A stretch of 60,000 nt of DNA from Strigamia acuminata (taxonomy: Eukaryota; Arthropoda; Chilopoda; Geophilomorpha; Linotaeniidae): assembly GCA_949358305.1 (NCBI GenBank), contig OX442314.1, forward strand, positions 27,019,118 to 27,079,117. The letters are read 5' to 3'. Every line of letters begins with the position of its first letter. The stretch's first letter is position 1. Under the pieces are notes generated by a model. That model did no database searches, had not been told where the DNA came from, and saw only the letters and a program-made list of their open reading frames with translations. The position numbers and the translations under genes are program-made. Shown piece by piece: positions 44,187-54,278 of this stretch.

Positions 44187-47100
44187 TTAACCCAACTTGA
44201 CTTGTTTTAAACAATTTATGAGTTGTACAAAATCGGTCACGTATTTTGTGTTCGGCTTGGGTCTACGTTTAGACTGTCGAACGGGAGATGGAAATCTTTT
44301 CCTCTTTTTAGATGGATTTTGAGGAGTTTCGTCCTCTTTAGAAGAAATCTGAGAAGTTTCCTCCTCTTTCTCTTCAACTAAATCCTCTGTTTCCATGGAT
44401 ACAGGCTCATTTATTAATTCTGGAGAATTAATAACTTGATCCGCCATCCAATCTGGAGTCGGGTGTGACTCGTTGGTGCCGACTTTCTGATCTAATGTCC
44501 ATTCCTCAATCGGGTAACTTGGGATATAAGGCATTAAATCCTGTATGTTGATCGCTTTTGCTTTCGTGTTATCAGAAAGCTTACGTAGTGTGTAGGAACC
44601 TCCGCCGAGAACAGCCGTAATTTCCCAAGGTCCATCACGTTTCTCAGCGAATCCTGCCGAAATCCCTTTATCTTTATTCGATAAAATATGTGTGGCTTTC
44701 CACACGAGATCTCCTTTGGCAAATTGACAAATATAATATTTGTCCTTATGTAGTCGATCATGCTTCTCGTAATTCGATTGAATTTTTCGATGCATTTCGC
44801 TGTGAGCACGTCTAATTACGTCTAAAATACTATAGACATAAGCTTCGGGATTTTCTTTGTCGAATTTGATGGCGTGTTTAGTAATACGCGGGTCAAATGG
44901 CAAAGGAACGATTCTTCCCGTATTAAGAATCATCGGAGAACAATTTGTTGCCTCGGACTTAGCGGTGCGCATCGCAAAGGCAAAAGAATTTAAATATTTT
45001 GGCCAGTGGGAGTGAATGTCCGAATATAAAGCTAACATCATCTTTAAAGTCCTGTTTGCTCGCTCTGTAATATTAGCGGCAGCGTGATATGGGCTAATGT
45101 GGGCAATATCTACGTGATTTTTTCGACAAAAATCATTAAATATTGTCGACACGAATTGTTTGCCGTTGTCGGAGATTATCTTTTTTGGATATCCCCAACG
45201 GTGGAAAACTTCGCTCATCTTATTAACAATGCATTCACTTGATGCGGTCGCTAGTGGAAAGACTTCAATCCATTTTGTACAATTATCAATGATTACTAAA
45301 ATCCATTTTAATTGTGAACGACCGGCTGGTTTTGGTCCCATCAGGTCAATGCTTATTGTCTCCCACGGGTTGGTCATGTTGTGGGGTGTATAGCTTGCCC
45401 GATGCTTTTGGTGTTGACTAGGTTTGTATTGCTGGCAATGAGTGCAACTGCGAACGTAGTTTCGAGTGTCTTTGCTCATTCTGGGCCAGAAATACATCTT
45501 CTTTGCTCTATCTAGGGTTTTGCTCATGCCGGCATGTCCTGTAAGTGGGTGGCCATGGCATGCGAATAATGCACGTCTCACAAGAGAGCGTGGAATTACC
45601 GCCTTAAACCCGTTGCCGGAGTCGTTTAACTCTTCCTCATCGGTCGGAGCAAAATAAATTAGCATAACACCTTTATTTTCTTCCGGTTCGTCGAGAGTGT
45701 AGCCACGAATCGCATTTAACCAATGTTTATCCGTGATACGATTTTTTAATTTTTCGTTTCCTTTTAGGTAAACAAGGATTTTACTACATGCTGGATCTTT
45801 AAGCTGCGTTTCGATAATTTCGTCTCTAGTCGGCGGGACTATTTTGAGGATATCTGTTAGCGCAGTGTGTACATTTTCGTGATTACAATTGTGGACATCT
45901 ATATGTCTGCAATTTTCTCTCGTACATCCTTCTTCCTCCCCCTTTTCTCCAGAATCATGAAATCTAACTGGATTATATGATTCTGAGAAAAAATCTAAAC
46001 TAAGGCCAACATTTGTAAGAAAATGTTTGTGTTCAGTTTCCGTCACTTGTAAAGATGCACACCTGTTTCCATTCCAAGTTGGATAGAAATGTGTGATTTC
46101 CTCTGGTTCGATATAATCATAATCCGGAGTGTCTAGTGCAGACAGTGGAGCGCGTGATAATGCGTCCGCTACTTGGTTCATTGCGCCACGTCTAAAAATA
46201 ATTTTAAACGCGCCACATTGTATTTTTACGGCCCAACGACCAAACCTTCCGGATGGTTCCGGCGTACTCATCAACCAGCTAAGGGCCTTAGCATCGGACT
46301 CGAGAGTGAAGGTCGTGTATTCAATATATGGGCGAAATCTTTCGATTGCCCATACAACGGCCAAACACTCCAATTCCGGCGTAGAATACCTTACTTCGGC
46401 CCCGTGTAACACTCGACTGGCGTACGCGACTGCTTTCGGGACCATGATTAATTTCTGTTTCTTTTCACAGAATAACTCGACATCTTGGCAGAGTACTGCA
46501 CCCAAGCCTGAATGAGAAGCATCTGTCAAAATGACAAAAGGCTTATTCATATCTGGCATGTGGAGAAGGGCTTGGTCCTTGTCACACAAAATATCTTTGA
46601 TAGTTTCGAATGCAGTTGTTTGTGGATCATCCCACACAAACTTTGCTTGATCATGCATAATATTGGTCAATGGACGAGCAATATTGGTGATGTTAGGAAT
46701 GAATTTTCGGAAAAAATTCGCAAGTCCTACAAATCTTTGAATGTCTTTAGAACAAGTCGGTTTGGGAAAATTCCTTACAGCCGAGACTTTGTCAGGGTCT
46801 GGAAGAAGAGATCCCTCCGAAATTAAATGGCCTAAAAATCGTAATGATGTTCGACCAAATTTTGACTTGTCTTTATTGATAGTTAGATTTGCGGCATCTA
46901 ACTTCTCAAGTACGTCTTTAATATGTAATAAATGATTTTCCCAAGTGTCGGAAAAAATAATTATATCGTCTAAGTAGACCAGAGCGTGTTTATATAAAGA
47001 GTCACCCAATACGGTAGTCATGAGGTGTTGAAAAGAGCTAGGTGCATTACAAAGACCAAATGGCAATCTCTTGAATTGAAATTTGCCTTTTGGGGTGTAA

Positions 47101-48467
47101 AAAGCAGTTTTGCTCTTATCCTCCTCCTCCATTTCCATTTGATGATAACCTTTAGTTAAATCAATGGACGTAAAGTACTTGGCCTGATTAGTATGATGAA
47201 TTAACAGGTCAATACTTGGCATTTGAATTGCATCAACTTCTGTGATTGCATTCAACCAGCGGTAGTCGATACATAATCGATACTTCCCGCCGGGTTTAGC
47301 CACTATGACGGGGTGACTTATATAGGGGCCGGTGGCAGGTTCGATTAACCCATCGGCCTCCAATTCCTCGACCAATTCCGTCATAATGGCCTTCTTGGCC
47401 GGATTGTACATTCTATATGGCTGGTGTTTCCAAGTAGCACCAGGTTTAAACTTGATGCTGTGCTTGGCCACCTTCGTACAGCCCAATTGGTCTCGAAATA
47501 CGTTTTTTAATTTCACAAGAACGTTTACGAGTAACCGTTTTTCTTCCGCCGAGCTGTTGCAGCCTTCGACGAGTTTTTCTGCCCAGTCAGGTGAAGTGGG
47601 AGTTCCTTCACCCTGGAGACCCAAAGTCCTAATGCTTGCTAAGCAACAGTTAAGTTCAGTGGTCTCGTATGGTGCTGTCCATCCGGGCATGTCATCACAG
47701 GTGAACACAGCCCGTCGGGGATTAGGGTTTATCCCCGTTCTACGCATAAAATTGTGACCCAAAATCAACCCACATACATTCTTGTGTAGAATTATGAAGG
47801 TCATAGGTGTAATTCTCCTTTTATCTGCCCATTTGACACAAAGACAAACTTGACCGATAGGTCGGTGATCTATTCCGACCGCGCAGACACGCATTCCCCG
47901 AGGACATTCTTGTATGAATTCCACCGGAATTTCTGTGTTTGAAAGGAGTTGTACTCCAATAAAACATTGGGTGGCTCCAGAGTCCATTAGTGCGTTGTAA
48001 TCCAAACCTCCAATTTGGACATTCATACGCGGATCATCTTTGCCACCATTAATTAATTTGCTATTGCAAAGTTTGCCAAGAAATACTTTACGTTCTTTCT
48101 TGTTCCATTTTTCAAGTTTAAGAAGTTTTCTTAACTTGAAAACCTTAGGTACAAGTGGTTTTTTCGGTGCATTCCAACTTCCACTGAAAATACTCAAATT
48201 TTCTAGTTGGTCTGTCATGATTTTTAAATTCTCATCGACACCACCAGTGGAACTACTCGCTTTCCGACAGACAGGTACTGCTTCGTAAGAAATGACCAAT
48301 GAGGGTGGTTTATTCTTCGAATCGTCAACATAGGGCACTGTGAGATGACTAGGCTTATGTCTTATTTTAATTTCTTTTTTATGAAAAAATAAATCATTGG
48401 ACAATTCCGAGAGAGGAAACAACTCTTTAGGCGGGGGTTGGGCAACTTGAACAACCCCCTGAATCAG
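44187..48467 (-). CDS. pol: E1 pol polyprotein: protease, RT, RNase H, integrase
   Basis: Entered by -1 frameshift. Same domains and motifs as the E2 pol: LMDSGATQ, YLDD, LTDASHSGLG, HHCC finger, D-D-E core with ITERANR, and DGPWEI. One residue longer than E2 near the C-terminus. Differences from E2 are scattered and mostly conservative, and the frame has no stop, so the enzyme set may still work. It lies about 180 nt before the point where E2 broke the element, which cuts pol off from its ORFX, polypurine tract and 3' LTR by 14 kb. Confidence 0.95.
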   Translation of the reverse strand: MIQGVVQVAQPPPKELFPLSELSNDLFFHKKEIKIRHKPSHLTVPYVDDSKNKPPSLVISYEAVPVCRKASSSTGGVDENLKIMTDQLENLSIFSGSWNAPKKPLVPKVFKLRKLLKLEKWNKKERKVFLGKLCNSKLINGGKDDPRMNVQIGGLDYNALMDSGATQCFIGVQLLSNTEIPVEFIQECPRGMRVCAVGIDHRPIGQVCLCVKWADKRRITPMTFIILHKNVCGLILGHNFMRRTGINPNPRRAVFTCDDMPGWTAPYETTELNCCLASIRTLGLQGEGTPTSPDWAEKLVEGCNSSAEEKRLLVNVLVKLKNVFRDQLGCTKVAKHSIKFKPGATWKHQPYRMYNPAKKAIMTELVEELEADGLIEPATGPYISHPVIVAKPGGKYRLCIDYRWLNAITEVDAIQMPSIDLLIHHTNQAKYFTSIDLTKGYHQMEMEEEDKSKTAFYTPKGKFQFKRLPFGLCNAPSSFQHLMTTVLGDSLYKHALVYLDDIIIFSDTWENHLLHIKDVLEKLDAANLTINKDKSKFGRTSLRFLGHLISEGSLLPDPDKVSAVRNFPKPTCSKDIQRFVGLANFFRKFIPNITNIARPLTNIMHDQAKFVWDDPQTTAFETIKDILCDKDQALLHMPDMNKPFVILTDASHSGLGAVLCQDVELFCEKKQKLIMVPKAVAYASRVLHGAEVRYSTPELECLAVVWAIERFRPYIEYTTFTLESDAKALSWLMSTPEPSGRFGRWAVKIQCGAFKIIFRRGAMNQVADALSRAPLSALDTPDYDYIEPEEITHFYPTWNGNRCASLQVTETEHKHFLTNVGLSLDFFSESYNPVRFHDSGEKGEEEGCTRENCRHIDVHNCNHENVHTALTDILKIVPPTRDEIIETQLKDPACSKILVYLKGNEKLKNRITDKHWLNAIRGYTLDEPEENKGVMLIYFAPTDEEELNDSGNGFKAVIPRSLVRRALFACHGHPLTGHAGMSKTLDRAKKMYFWPRMSKDTRNYVRSCTHCQQYKPSQHQKHRASYTPHNMTNPWETISIDLMGPKPAGRSQLKWILVIIDNCTKWIEVFPLATASSECIVNKMSEVFHRWGYPKKIISDNGKQFVSTIFNDFCRKNHVDIAHISPYHAAANITERANRTLKMMLALYSDIHSHWPKYLNSFAFAMRTAKSEATNCSPMILNTGRIVPLPFDPRITKHAIKFDKENPEAYVYSILDVIRRAHSEMHRKIQSNYEKHDRLHKDKYYICQFAKGDLVWKATHILSNKDKGISAGFAEKRDGPWEITAVLGGGSYTLRKLSDNTKAKAINIQDLMPYIPSYPIEEWTLDQKVGTNESHPTPDWMADQVINSPELINEPVSMETEDLVEEKEEETSQISSKEDETPQNPSKKRKRFPSPVRQSKRRPKPNTKYVTDFVQLINCLKQVKLG

Positions 48468-48473
48468 TTTTTT
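48433..48473 (-). promoter_or_regulatory. Programmed -1 frameshift signal, E1
   Basis: Same heptamer A AAA AAC (48473-48467), TGA, 7-nt spacer and GGGGGTTG/CAACCCCC stem as in E2. Only a loop base differs (CAAGTTGCC against CAAATTGCC), which supports the stem as the conserved feature. Confidence 0.9.
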
Positions 48474-50515
48474 GTCTCGTCGGGAGTGACTGAATCAGTG
48501 GCTGCTGGTAAATGCTTAATTAACAGGTCAACCATGTTTTTCTGGAAGTCAGTAAATTTGGAGTCGAAAGTTTCCGTCGTAACCCAATTTTGTTTGGGTC
48601 GTTTAAACTCGGGGTTGGGAGCAGAGTGGTTAAATCTTTTATTTGAATTTAACGAGTCTGTTTTCCCTGCTAATTTTTTGGCAAGAGCGGGACATTCTCT
48701 TTTAAAATGTCCAGGCTCGTGACAGAAAAAGCATTTTCCAGTAGTCTTTTCATACTGGGCGGCAAATAATCGCTCCATTGAACCATCGTCAGTTGAGTCG
48801 TCATTTTCCGACTCGTCTTCATCTTCAACCTCATCTTGTGTTTGCGTTAAACGTAGTGAAGTTTTAGATGGAAAAATCTTAGATTTTTCGTGAATTTTTG
48901 GAGTAGGATGATTCTCTCGATTATCGTACTCCAATTTTGCTGCAAGTTGAGCAGAACTTTCAAACTTAGAGCGATTTGCTCCTACATATTGTAGAATGTC
49001 ATCTACTGTAAAGTCACCATACATCCCTTGTGTACATAACGCCGTGAAACTTTCTTGGGTTAAATTGTCGAATAATTGCGCACGTCCAGTTTTATCGCCT
49101 GGCGGCACTTCACCTTGTTCTTGCGTATAACGCAGAAGAAAACTATAAAGTGACTCGTCGGCTCGTTGTTTTACATTAAGAAGTCGCCTTTCTCTTGTAA
49201 GTGGAACGAGATCGAAACAATCGAGGAAAGAGGCTTCGAAAGTTCGCCAACTGTTAAAGGTATGGCGTTGCTTATGGAACCAACGTTGTGCATGGCCTAA
49301 TAGTCGTCCAGGTACAGCAGTGTGTACCATGTTGTCTAAAGGGATGCCTTTCCCGAGTGCGACAGCTTTGACGATTTCAAGGAATCGCGCAACCTCTGTC
49401 TGTTTCCCGTCAAAAATAGGAATCTCGATTCCTTTTCCAAAATTCTGACTGGAATTACTCGGGCTTCGGATTTGACCAACTAAACCCTGAATAATTTGTT
49501 TTACATTTTCGTCTGACAAATTAGAAGCAGCGTTCGAGTTGGGTGTAGACCGACTTTCTTGGTCTCGGGGTGGCGGATTTGGTTCTCCTCGAAAATTTTG
49601 CTGTCTATCAGGTGGCGGTGGAGAACGCGAATTATTTCGTTGGTGGAAATTATTGTTATAATTTCCCCCTCCACCAGCGTGAGATTCGTCACTACTCGAG
49701 TTAGGATCGGAGTCACGAGGATCACCAGGAGCTCCGGGAAATCGTTGATTTCTCGGCGGAGCTCGTCCACCTTGAGAGCGGGAATTTCTATAATTCCTAA
49801 AATCTCCATCAGATTGGGCGTGAGATTGAAAATTTTGATAATTTTCATTTCTCCCCCTTGGTTGGACCGACAGATTAGTTCGAGGCTGTGGAACTCTGAA
49901 AGAATCATTCAAATTCCCAGTGGAAGCGGGTAAATTATTATTTACTGCCGTCGCACTTGGCAAATTTCGGGAAATTGGCGCAGAAATATTTCCTTGTCCG
50001 GAATTTCCCATTCTTTCGGCCGAATTCGATCGCCAAGAACTAGCTGGTAACTGAATCGAAGGTTGAACAGATAGTGAAGAATTTAACTGCCCATTGTCGT
50101 CACGAGCAACATTCATTCGCCATCCAGGTAATTGCTGGTAGCGATATGTGGCCGGTGAACGAGGGCCAGTTCGATCTACAGAAACACTTTGTTCGTTGGT
50201 TACAACTACATCGGGAGTAATTACACGATTTCTCTCGTGATGATTATTCGCCGTGTATTGTTGAGCTTCACACAAAGAGGAAAACTGCGTCACTTCCAAT
50301 TGGTAATGGCGACAGTAAACTTCTAAATCATGCGGGACTGATAGTGGATCTGTTCGAGAACTGCTTGGGTTGGAAACGTCTCTAGGAACATTTTCTTCCC
50401 CCTGGCTTTCTAAATCAGACTCCACAGTTCCTCTTGGTGTTTCACACATACCACCACGTCGTCGTGCTCCACGATTTCCTCGTGTTCCACGAACTCTTAC
50501 AGGTCTACGGGCCAT
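48464..50515 (-). CDS. gag: E1 gag polyprotein
   Basis: 683 aa from ATG 50515. Basic N-terminus, Asn/Arg/Gln-rich linker, capsid-like part preceded by IPIFDGKQTEVARFL (the I-P-x-F-D-G motif common before Ty3/gypsy capsids), and a CCHC knuckle CFFCHEPGHFKREC. It ends in ...DETKN then the frameshift site. It has the eight-residue block that E2 lacks. Confidence 0.93.
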   Translation of the reverse strand: MARRPVRVRGTRGNRGARRRGGMCETPRGTVESDLESQGEENVPRDVSNPSSSRTDPLSVPHDLEVYCRHYQLEVTQFSSLCEAQQYTANNHHERNRVITPDVVVTNEQSVSVDRTGPRSPATYRYQQLPGWRMNVARDDNGQLNSSLSVQPSIQLPASSWRSNSAERMGNSGQGNISAPISRNLPSATAVNNNLPASTGNLNDSFRVPQPRTNLSVQPRGRNENYQNFQSHAQSDGDFRNYRNSRSQGGRAPPRNQRFPGAPGDPRDSDPNSSSDESHAGGGGNYNNNFHQRNNSRSPPPPDRQQNFRGEPNPPPRDQESRSTPNSNAASNLSDENVKQIIQGLVGQIRSPSNSSQNFGKGIEIPIFDGKQTEVARFLEIVKAVALGKGIPLDNMVHTAVPGRLLGHAQRWFHKQRHTFNSWRTFEASFLDCFDLVPLTRERRLLNVKQRADESLYSFLLRYTQEQGEVPPGDKTGRAQLFDNLTQESFTALCTQGMYGDFTVDDILQYVGANRSKFESSAQLAAKLEYDNRENHPTPKIHEKSKIFPSKTSLRLTQTQDEVEDEDESENDDSTDDGSMERLFAAQYEKTTGKCFFCHEPGHFKRECPALAKKLAGKTDSLNSNKRFNHSAPNPEFKRPKQNWVTTETFDSKFTDFQKNMVDLLIKHLPAATDSVTPDETKN

Positions 50516-51350
50516 AATACTCAAAAGGAATACACGTACAAAACAATAATAAAATTTAAATGAAACTAGCGTAAACGAAACACGCTTAATATTAAACTAA
50601 AAATGAATTGAAAAAATACAACCTTAGCTGCTGAAACTGAAGTGGCTTCGGGAAAGGACTGTCCTGTTGCGTGGTCAAGAATGGTCCAAACGGGCACTGG
50701 TCACAAAGGCACAACTGGATGGTCGCACTGTCGAAAAGCAAGTGTGGCAGAATATTGGTTGTCAAACTAGCTTCCGGAAAACCTCCTTTGTCAAGACAGT
50801 CTGCTGTGATTGGTGATGTTGAAAAATTCCTGATAATTTCTAATCCGAAATTCTCAACAATGTCACATCTGGATGACCTACTCCGAGCTGCATCGTGAGT
50901 GGCTCTCTTTGGCACATTCTTTACCTTGTCAAGGATTAAGAATAATAATCCAGAACTAGTCAAGTTGTCAACCAGTAAAAAAAATATTTTAACTTTTTAT
51001 TTTTTAGTCAGCAGAATTTCTAGTCAAATTCGTTTTTTGATCGAATTTCAAGGTTTCGAAATTTTTTCCAGAATATAGCCGAATATTCTGGGAAACTCAA
51101 TAAACTCAAAATAGATTTTTCGTAAGAGATTCGGAATTATAATGAGTTTTTTCAAAATAATCCAAAAATTCGAATTCAGATATTTCCAAAAGATAATGAG
51201 AATTTTTTGAAAACAAATGAATATTTCACAGTAAATTTATAGAGAAAAAATCGGAAATTTTCTAATTATAATATCTACATAAAATAATCAAAAAATTCAT
51301 TTTTCAATTTTACACTTGATCACAGAGTTCACTTCAATAAAATGCAACCT
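50516..51350. other. E1 5' leader
   Basis: About 835 nt, non-coding, closely matching the E2 leader apart from small indels. Confidence 0.5.
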
Positions 51351-51368
51351 ATCTCGGTGGGACCTCCA
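51351..51368 (-). promoter_or_regulatory. E1 primer binding site, tRNA-Gln
   Basis: Same 18 bases as in E2 (TGGAGGTCCCACCGAGAT on minus) with the same two-base gap to the LTR. Confidence 0.85.
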
Positions 51369-51370
51369 CG

Positions 51371-52015
51371 TGTGACGATTGACTTGGCGAGATACAAATT
51401 GCTTAACAGTTAACGTAGGAACTCGTGTGAAAGTGTAAAAGTACGGAGGCTTGTGATTTCTCAAATCATATGACAGTTTATTACAAGTCGGGAATTATAT
51501 AAAACCTATGCCTACAAATGGCTAAATAACTTAGGTTAAATATACAATGGGTTGGCAAAAGCCCTGAAATAATATCACTTGCGGTTTTCAGTCTCGTAAT
51601 AAGAATGTGTAACTTTCTTATTACGGTGACGTAAAAGATGTCGTCTGAGTATGGTTCGAGCTTCCAAATGGTCCTGGATTGATTCTAAAATGGTGTGTAA
51701 TGGTTAGGCTTGGGTGTGTTATATCCGAGAGGTGCGGTTGTCTTTGGCACAATCATCACACGTATAATTATTGTTAATAATTATACAGCGCGATCATAAG
51801 AATGATGAAACAATCGGAATAAATATTCATGTAAATTCCATTGAATTAAACATGAGTATTGTGTTCACAAAGCTGGATAAATAACTATAAAAATAAAGAA
51901 ATAATTAAAATAGCGCCGAGCTATTTTTTGCCCCGAGTGCAATCAACATTTAAGTCAGACTTAAATGTTCCATCAAACCAACAACGAAATGAATCGAAGT
52001 ATTTCGCAGGAAAGG
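51371..52015 (-). repeat. E1 5' LTR, inner part only
   Basis: Matches 25023-25667 of the 3' LTR with no difference seen. At GCAGGAAAGG the match stops because E3 is inserted. The remaining 940 bp or so should lie beyond the window. Confidence 0.9.
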
Positions 52016-53773
52016 TGTGACGGTGACGACCACAACTCCCATTTAACAATGGTACCGGGAAGAGATCGCAATAAATAAACAGTGAATACAATACGAGATA
52101 AATACAAGACAGTTTATTGTTGGCAAACAATATGGATGAGCTAAATTATACATAGGACTAATGCCGACATTTGGCAAGTTAACTGACTATTAAACTATAC
52201 AAAGCATAGGCCAATTGGTCCTAAAATAATATCATTACGTGTCTGGGATAAGGGAGCGGTTTCCCCATCGCTCGACCTGGTTTACAGATGTCATCTAAGT
52301 CGGATGGCTGTGTCCTGGAGTCCGATATGGCTTCGCTGGTTTCCTTGGTTCGCTGTGTAAATTATCGCACGTCGATAAATCGAATGATCTGAGCATTGCG
52401 GTTGACTTTGTCTGCACCGCCACAACTTTGGGAGGATATTGGTGTAAGTAAATGTATTCATTTTACTTATCAATATTCCGCTTATGAATTATATTTAATT
52501 CATATCGTTGTGAATTCTTATTTAGATATTTTTGTGGATAAGTTGTCATCAACTTATCAGTTACATTTGCGTCTTTGATGTAATCGTGATCGTAATTAAG
52601 TCTTCTGACTTGGTTAATCAACTTGTCGCCAAGTTAATATTTAGCTGTTATAAATAAAATGAAGATTAGGCTTCCCGTCGCAACACACAATTGCCGTCGA
52701 AAGAAAATATACGCCTTGCAATGCAGAACGGTATCAAGCGTCCCCTGCGTCGCGACACGGTCGTTCGTCTGGCGATTGACGGTATCACGTACACAGGAGT
52801 CGATAGCTCGCGGCTCCGCACAGCAGTATAATCTCTCGCGGTACTAATAATAGACCGACTACTTTGGCATCGAATACCATGAGAATCAGCTTGCCAAACA
52901 CTTGGTGCTACTCGTGGTTACTGTAAAACAGACTGCTTTGGCACCATCCGGTGAAGGAACTAATTCTCAACAGCAACGATGCTACTTGCGGTAACGGAAT
53001 ACGTTCATACCGAGAAAGACCACATGGTCCTGTCCGGAGGATACTGAATTGCACAACGGCGGGTTCTCCTTCGGCGTCGCAACCGTAAACTGTAACATTT
53101 ATGCAACATAATGATCCCAGCACTTCGACTTCAATTGCCGGCGGTGGCATGATTCTGTAGAATCATGCAACGGTTCTTTGTGAATAAATCAACAAAGAAC
53201 CAAAAGGTTTTTTTACGTGAACAACGAATCATATTTCTTAAGTAACAATACCAAACAGAAAATAATCAAACAGAGCTGCCGGATGGCCGGTTGTTTGGGT
53301 TTATATAACCTGACTGGATTAGAGATTAATCCAATCAACCAATTGGAACATGGGTTCCACGAATCCCTCCAATCCCGTATCGCCGGAAGTGGATACGGAG
53401 GAGCAATATGCTAATTCACACCACAACCGGAACTGGATACCCAGGACCGGAAATGGATCCACCAATCACATCGATCGGTTGATCGATGGATTATCAAATC
53501 TCCATTTCTGCTGAACTAGAGATTCCCATCACTTAGTGTGAACAATAATTATTAATATATATTTATATTAATCCTAATAAAGTGTCGTTTCATACAAATA
53601 AATATATTCTTATATTTATTTACCAGTTTTCTTAACTCGCAATTCGAATTTACCGCTGAATTATAATCGCGCCATCTAGTGGCGACTCGGAGCATTGACA
53701 AATGCGGGTTTCGCAAAAAACACTTAAAATTCGGCCGTGTTATTAATAAATAGCACTTATAAACCGTCATACA
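52016..53773 (-). repeat. E3 3' LTR (1758 bp)
   Basis: On the minus strand it starts TGTATGACGG next to the polypurine tract and ends CGTCACCGTCACA at the E1 junction. It shares the ACAGTTTATT polyadenylation block (52111-52118) and the conserved ACCGCT...CGCCATCTA block (53652-53682) with the E1/E2 LTRs, but little else. Confidence 0.85.
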
Positions 53774-53782
53774 TCCCCCTTA
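53774..53782 (-). promoter_or_regulatory. E3 polypurine tract
   Basis: Minus-strand TAAGGGGGA directly before the LTR, as in E1 and E2. Confidence 0.8.
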
Positions 53783-54278
53783 ATTACTCAACTTATAAAT
53801 TTTATTCATAAGTTTATGTTATTCTTGCGAAATGATTTTATTAATATCTCAAAACAGGACTTTTTTCATCCCGAACAGCTGAGTGCGTATGCGGGTGACT
53901 CAAAATAAATTTCATATTTCTGATGTGCGCAACAATTCTTTTTTAATGAATTATCAAGAATAAAATATTATTTGGTTACAATAAAACAAACTTGGAACTT
54001 TACAACACTTAGCCTCATTTCTTCACACAATTATTATTTCAAATAACGGGAATCTTAACATAATTTTTTGGTAAATTATTTCTTTTTAGCTTAACAATTA
54101 TTAAAAGATTTCTTTTGATTTATAGGATTATCTCTCGATTTTCCTTTTTTTTAAAAATAACATGACTTTTGCATATCACAACCGCTTATTAAATACTAAA
54201 CAGAATACTTTTGAGTTTTTCGTTAATTCTAACATTTTTTCCTTAAATTCTATTAAATTCGAAAATTAACTCCGCGAG
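53783..54278. other. E3 region between ORFX and LTR
   Basis: About 500 nt, AT-rich, no gene seen. Confidence 0.5.

Larger units (their letters stand above)
25023..52015 (-). mobile_element. Ty3/gypsy LTR retrotransposon E1 (outer, interrupted)
   Basis: Minus-strand order: 5' LTR part (52015-51371), tRNA-Gln primer site, gag, pol, insertion of E2 (44008-30039), ORFX, polypurine tract, 3' LTR (26608-25023). Removing E2 and one AATG restores the same pol-ORFX junction that E2 itself has (near 35065). The remaining 5' LTR lies beyond E3, outside the window. All E1 reading frames are intact, and the 645 bp shared by the two LTRs look identical by eye, so the insertion is recent. Confidence 0.9.
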
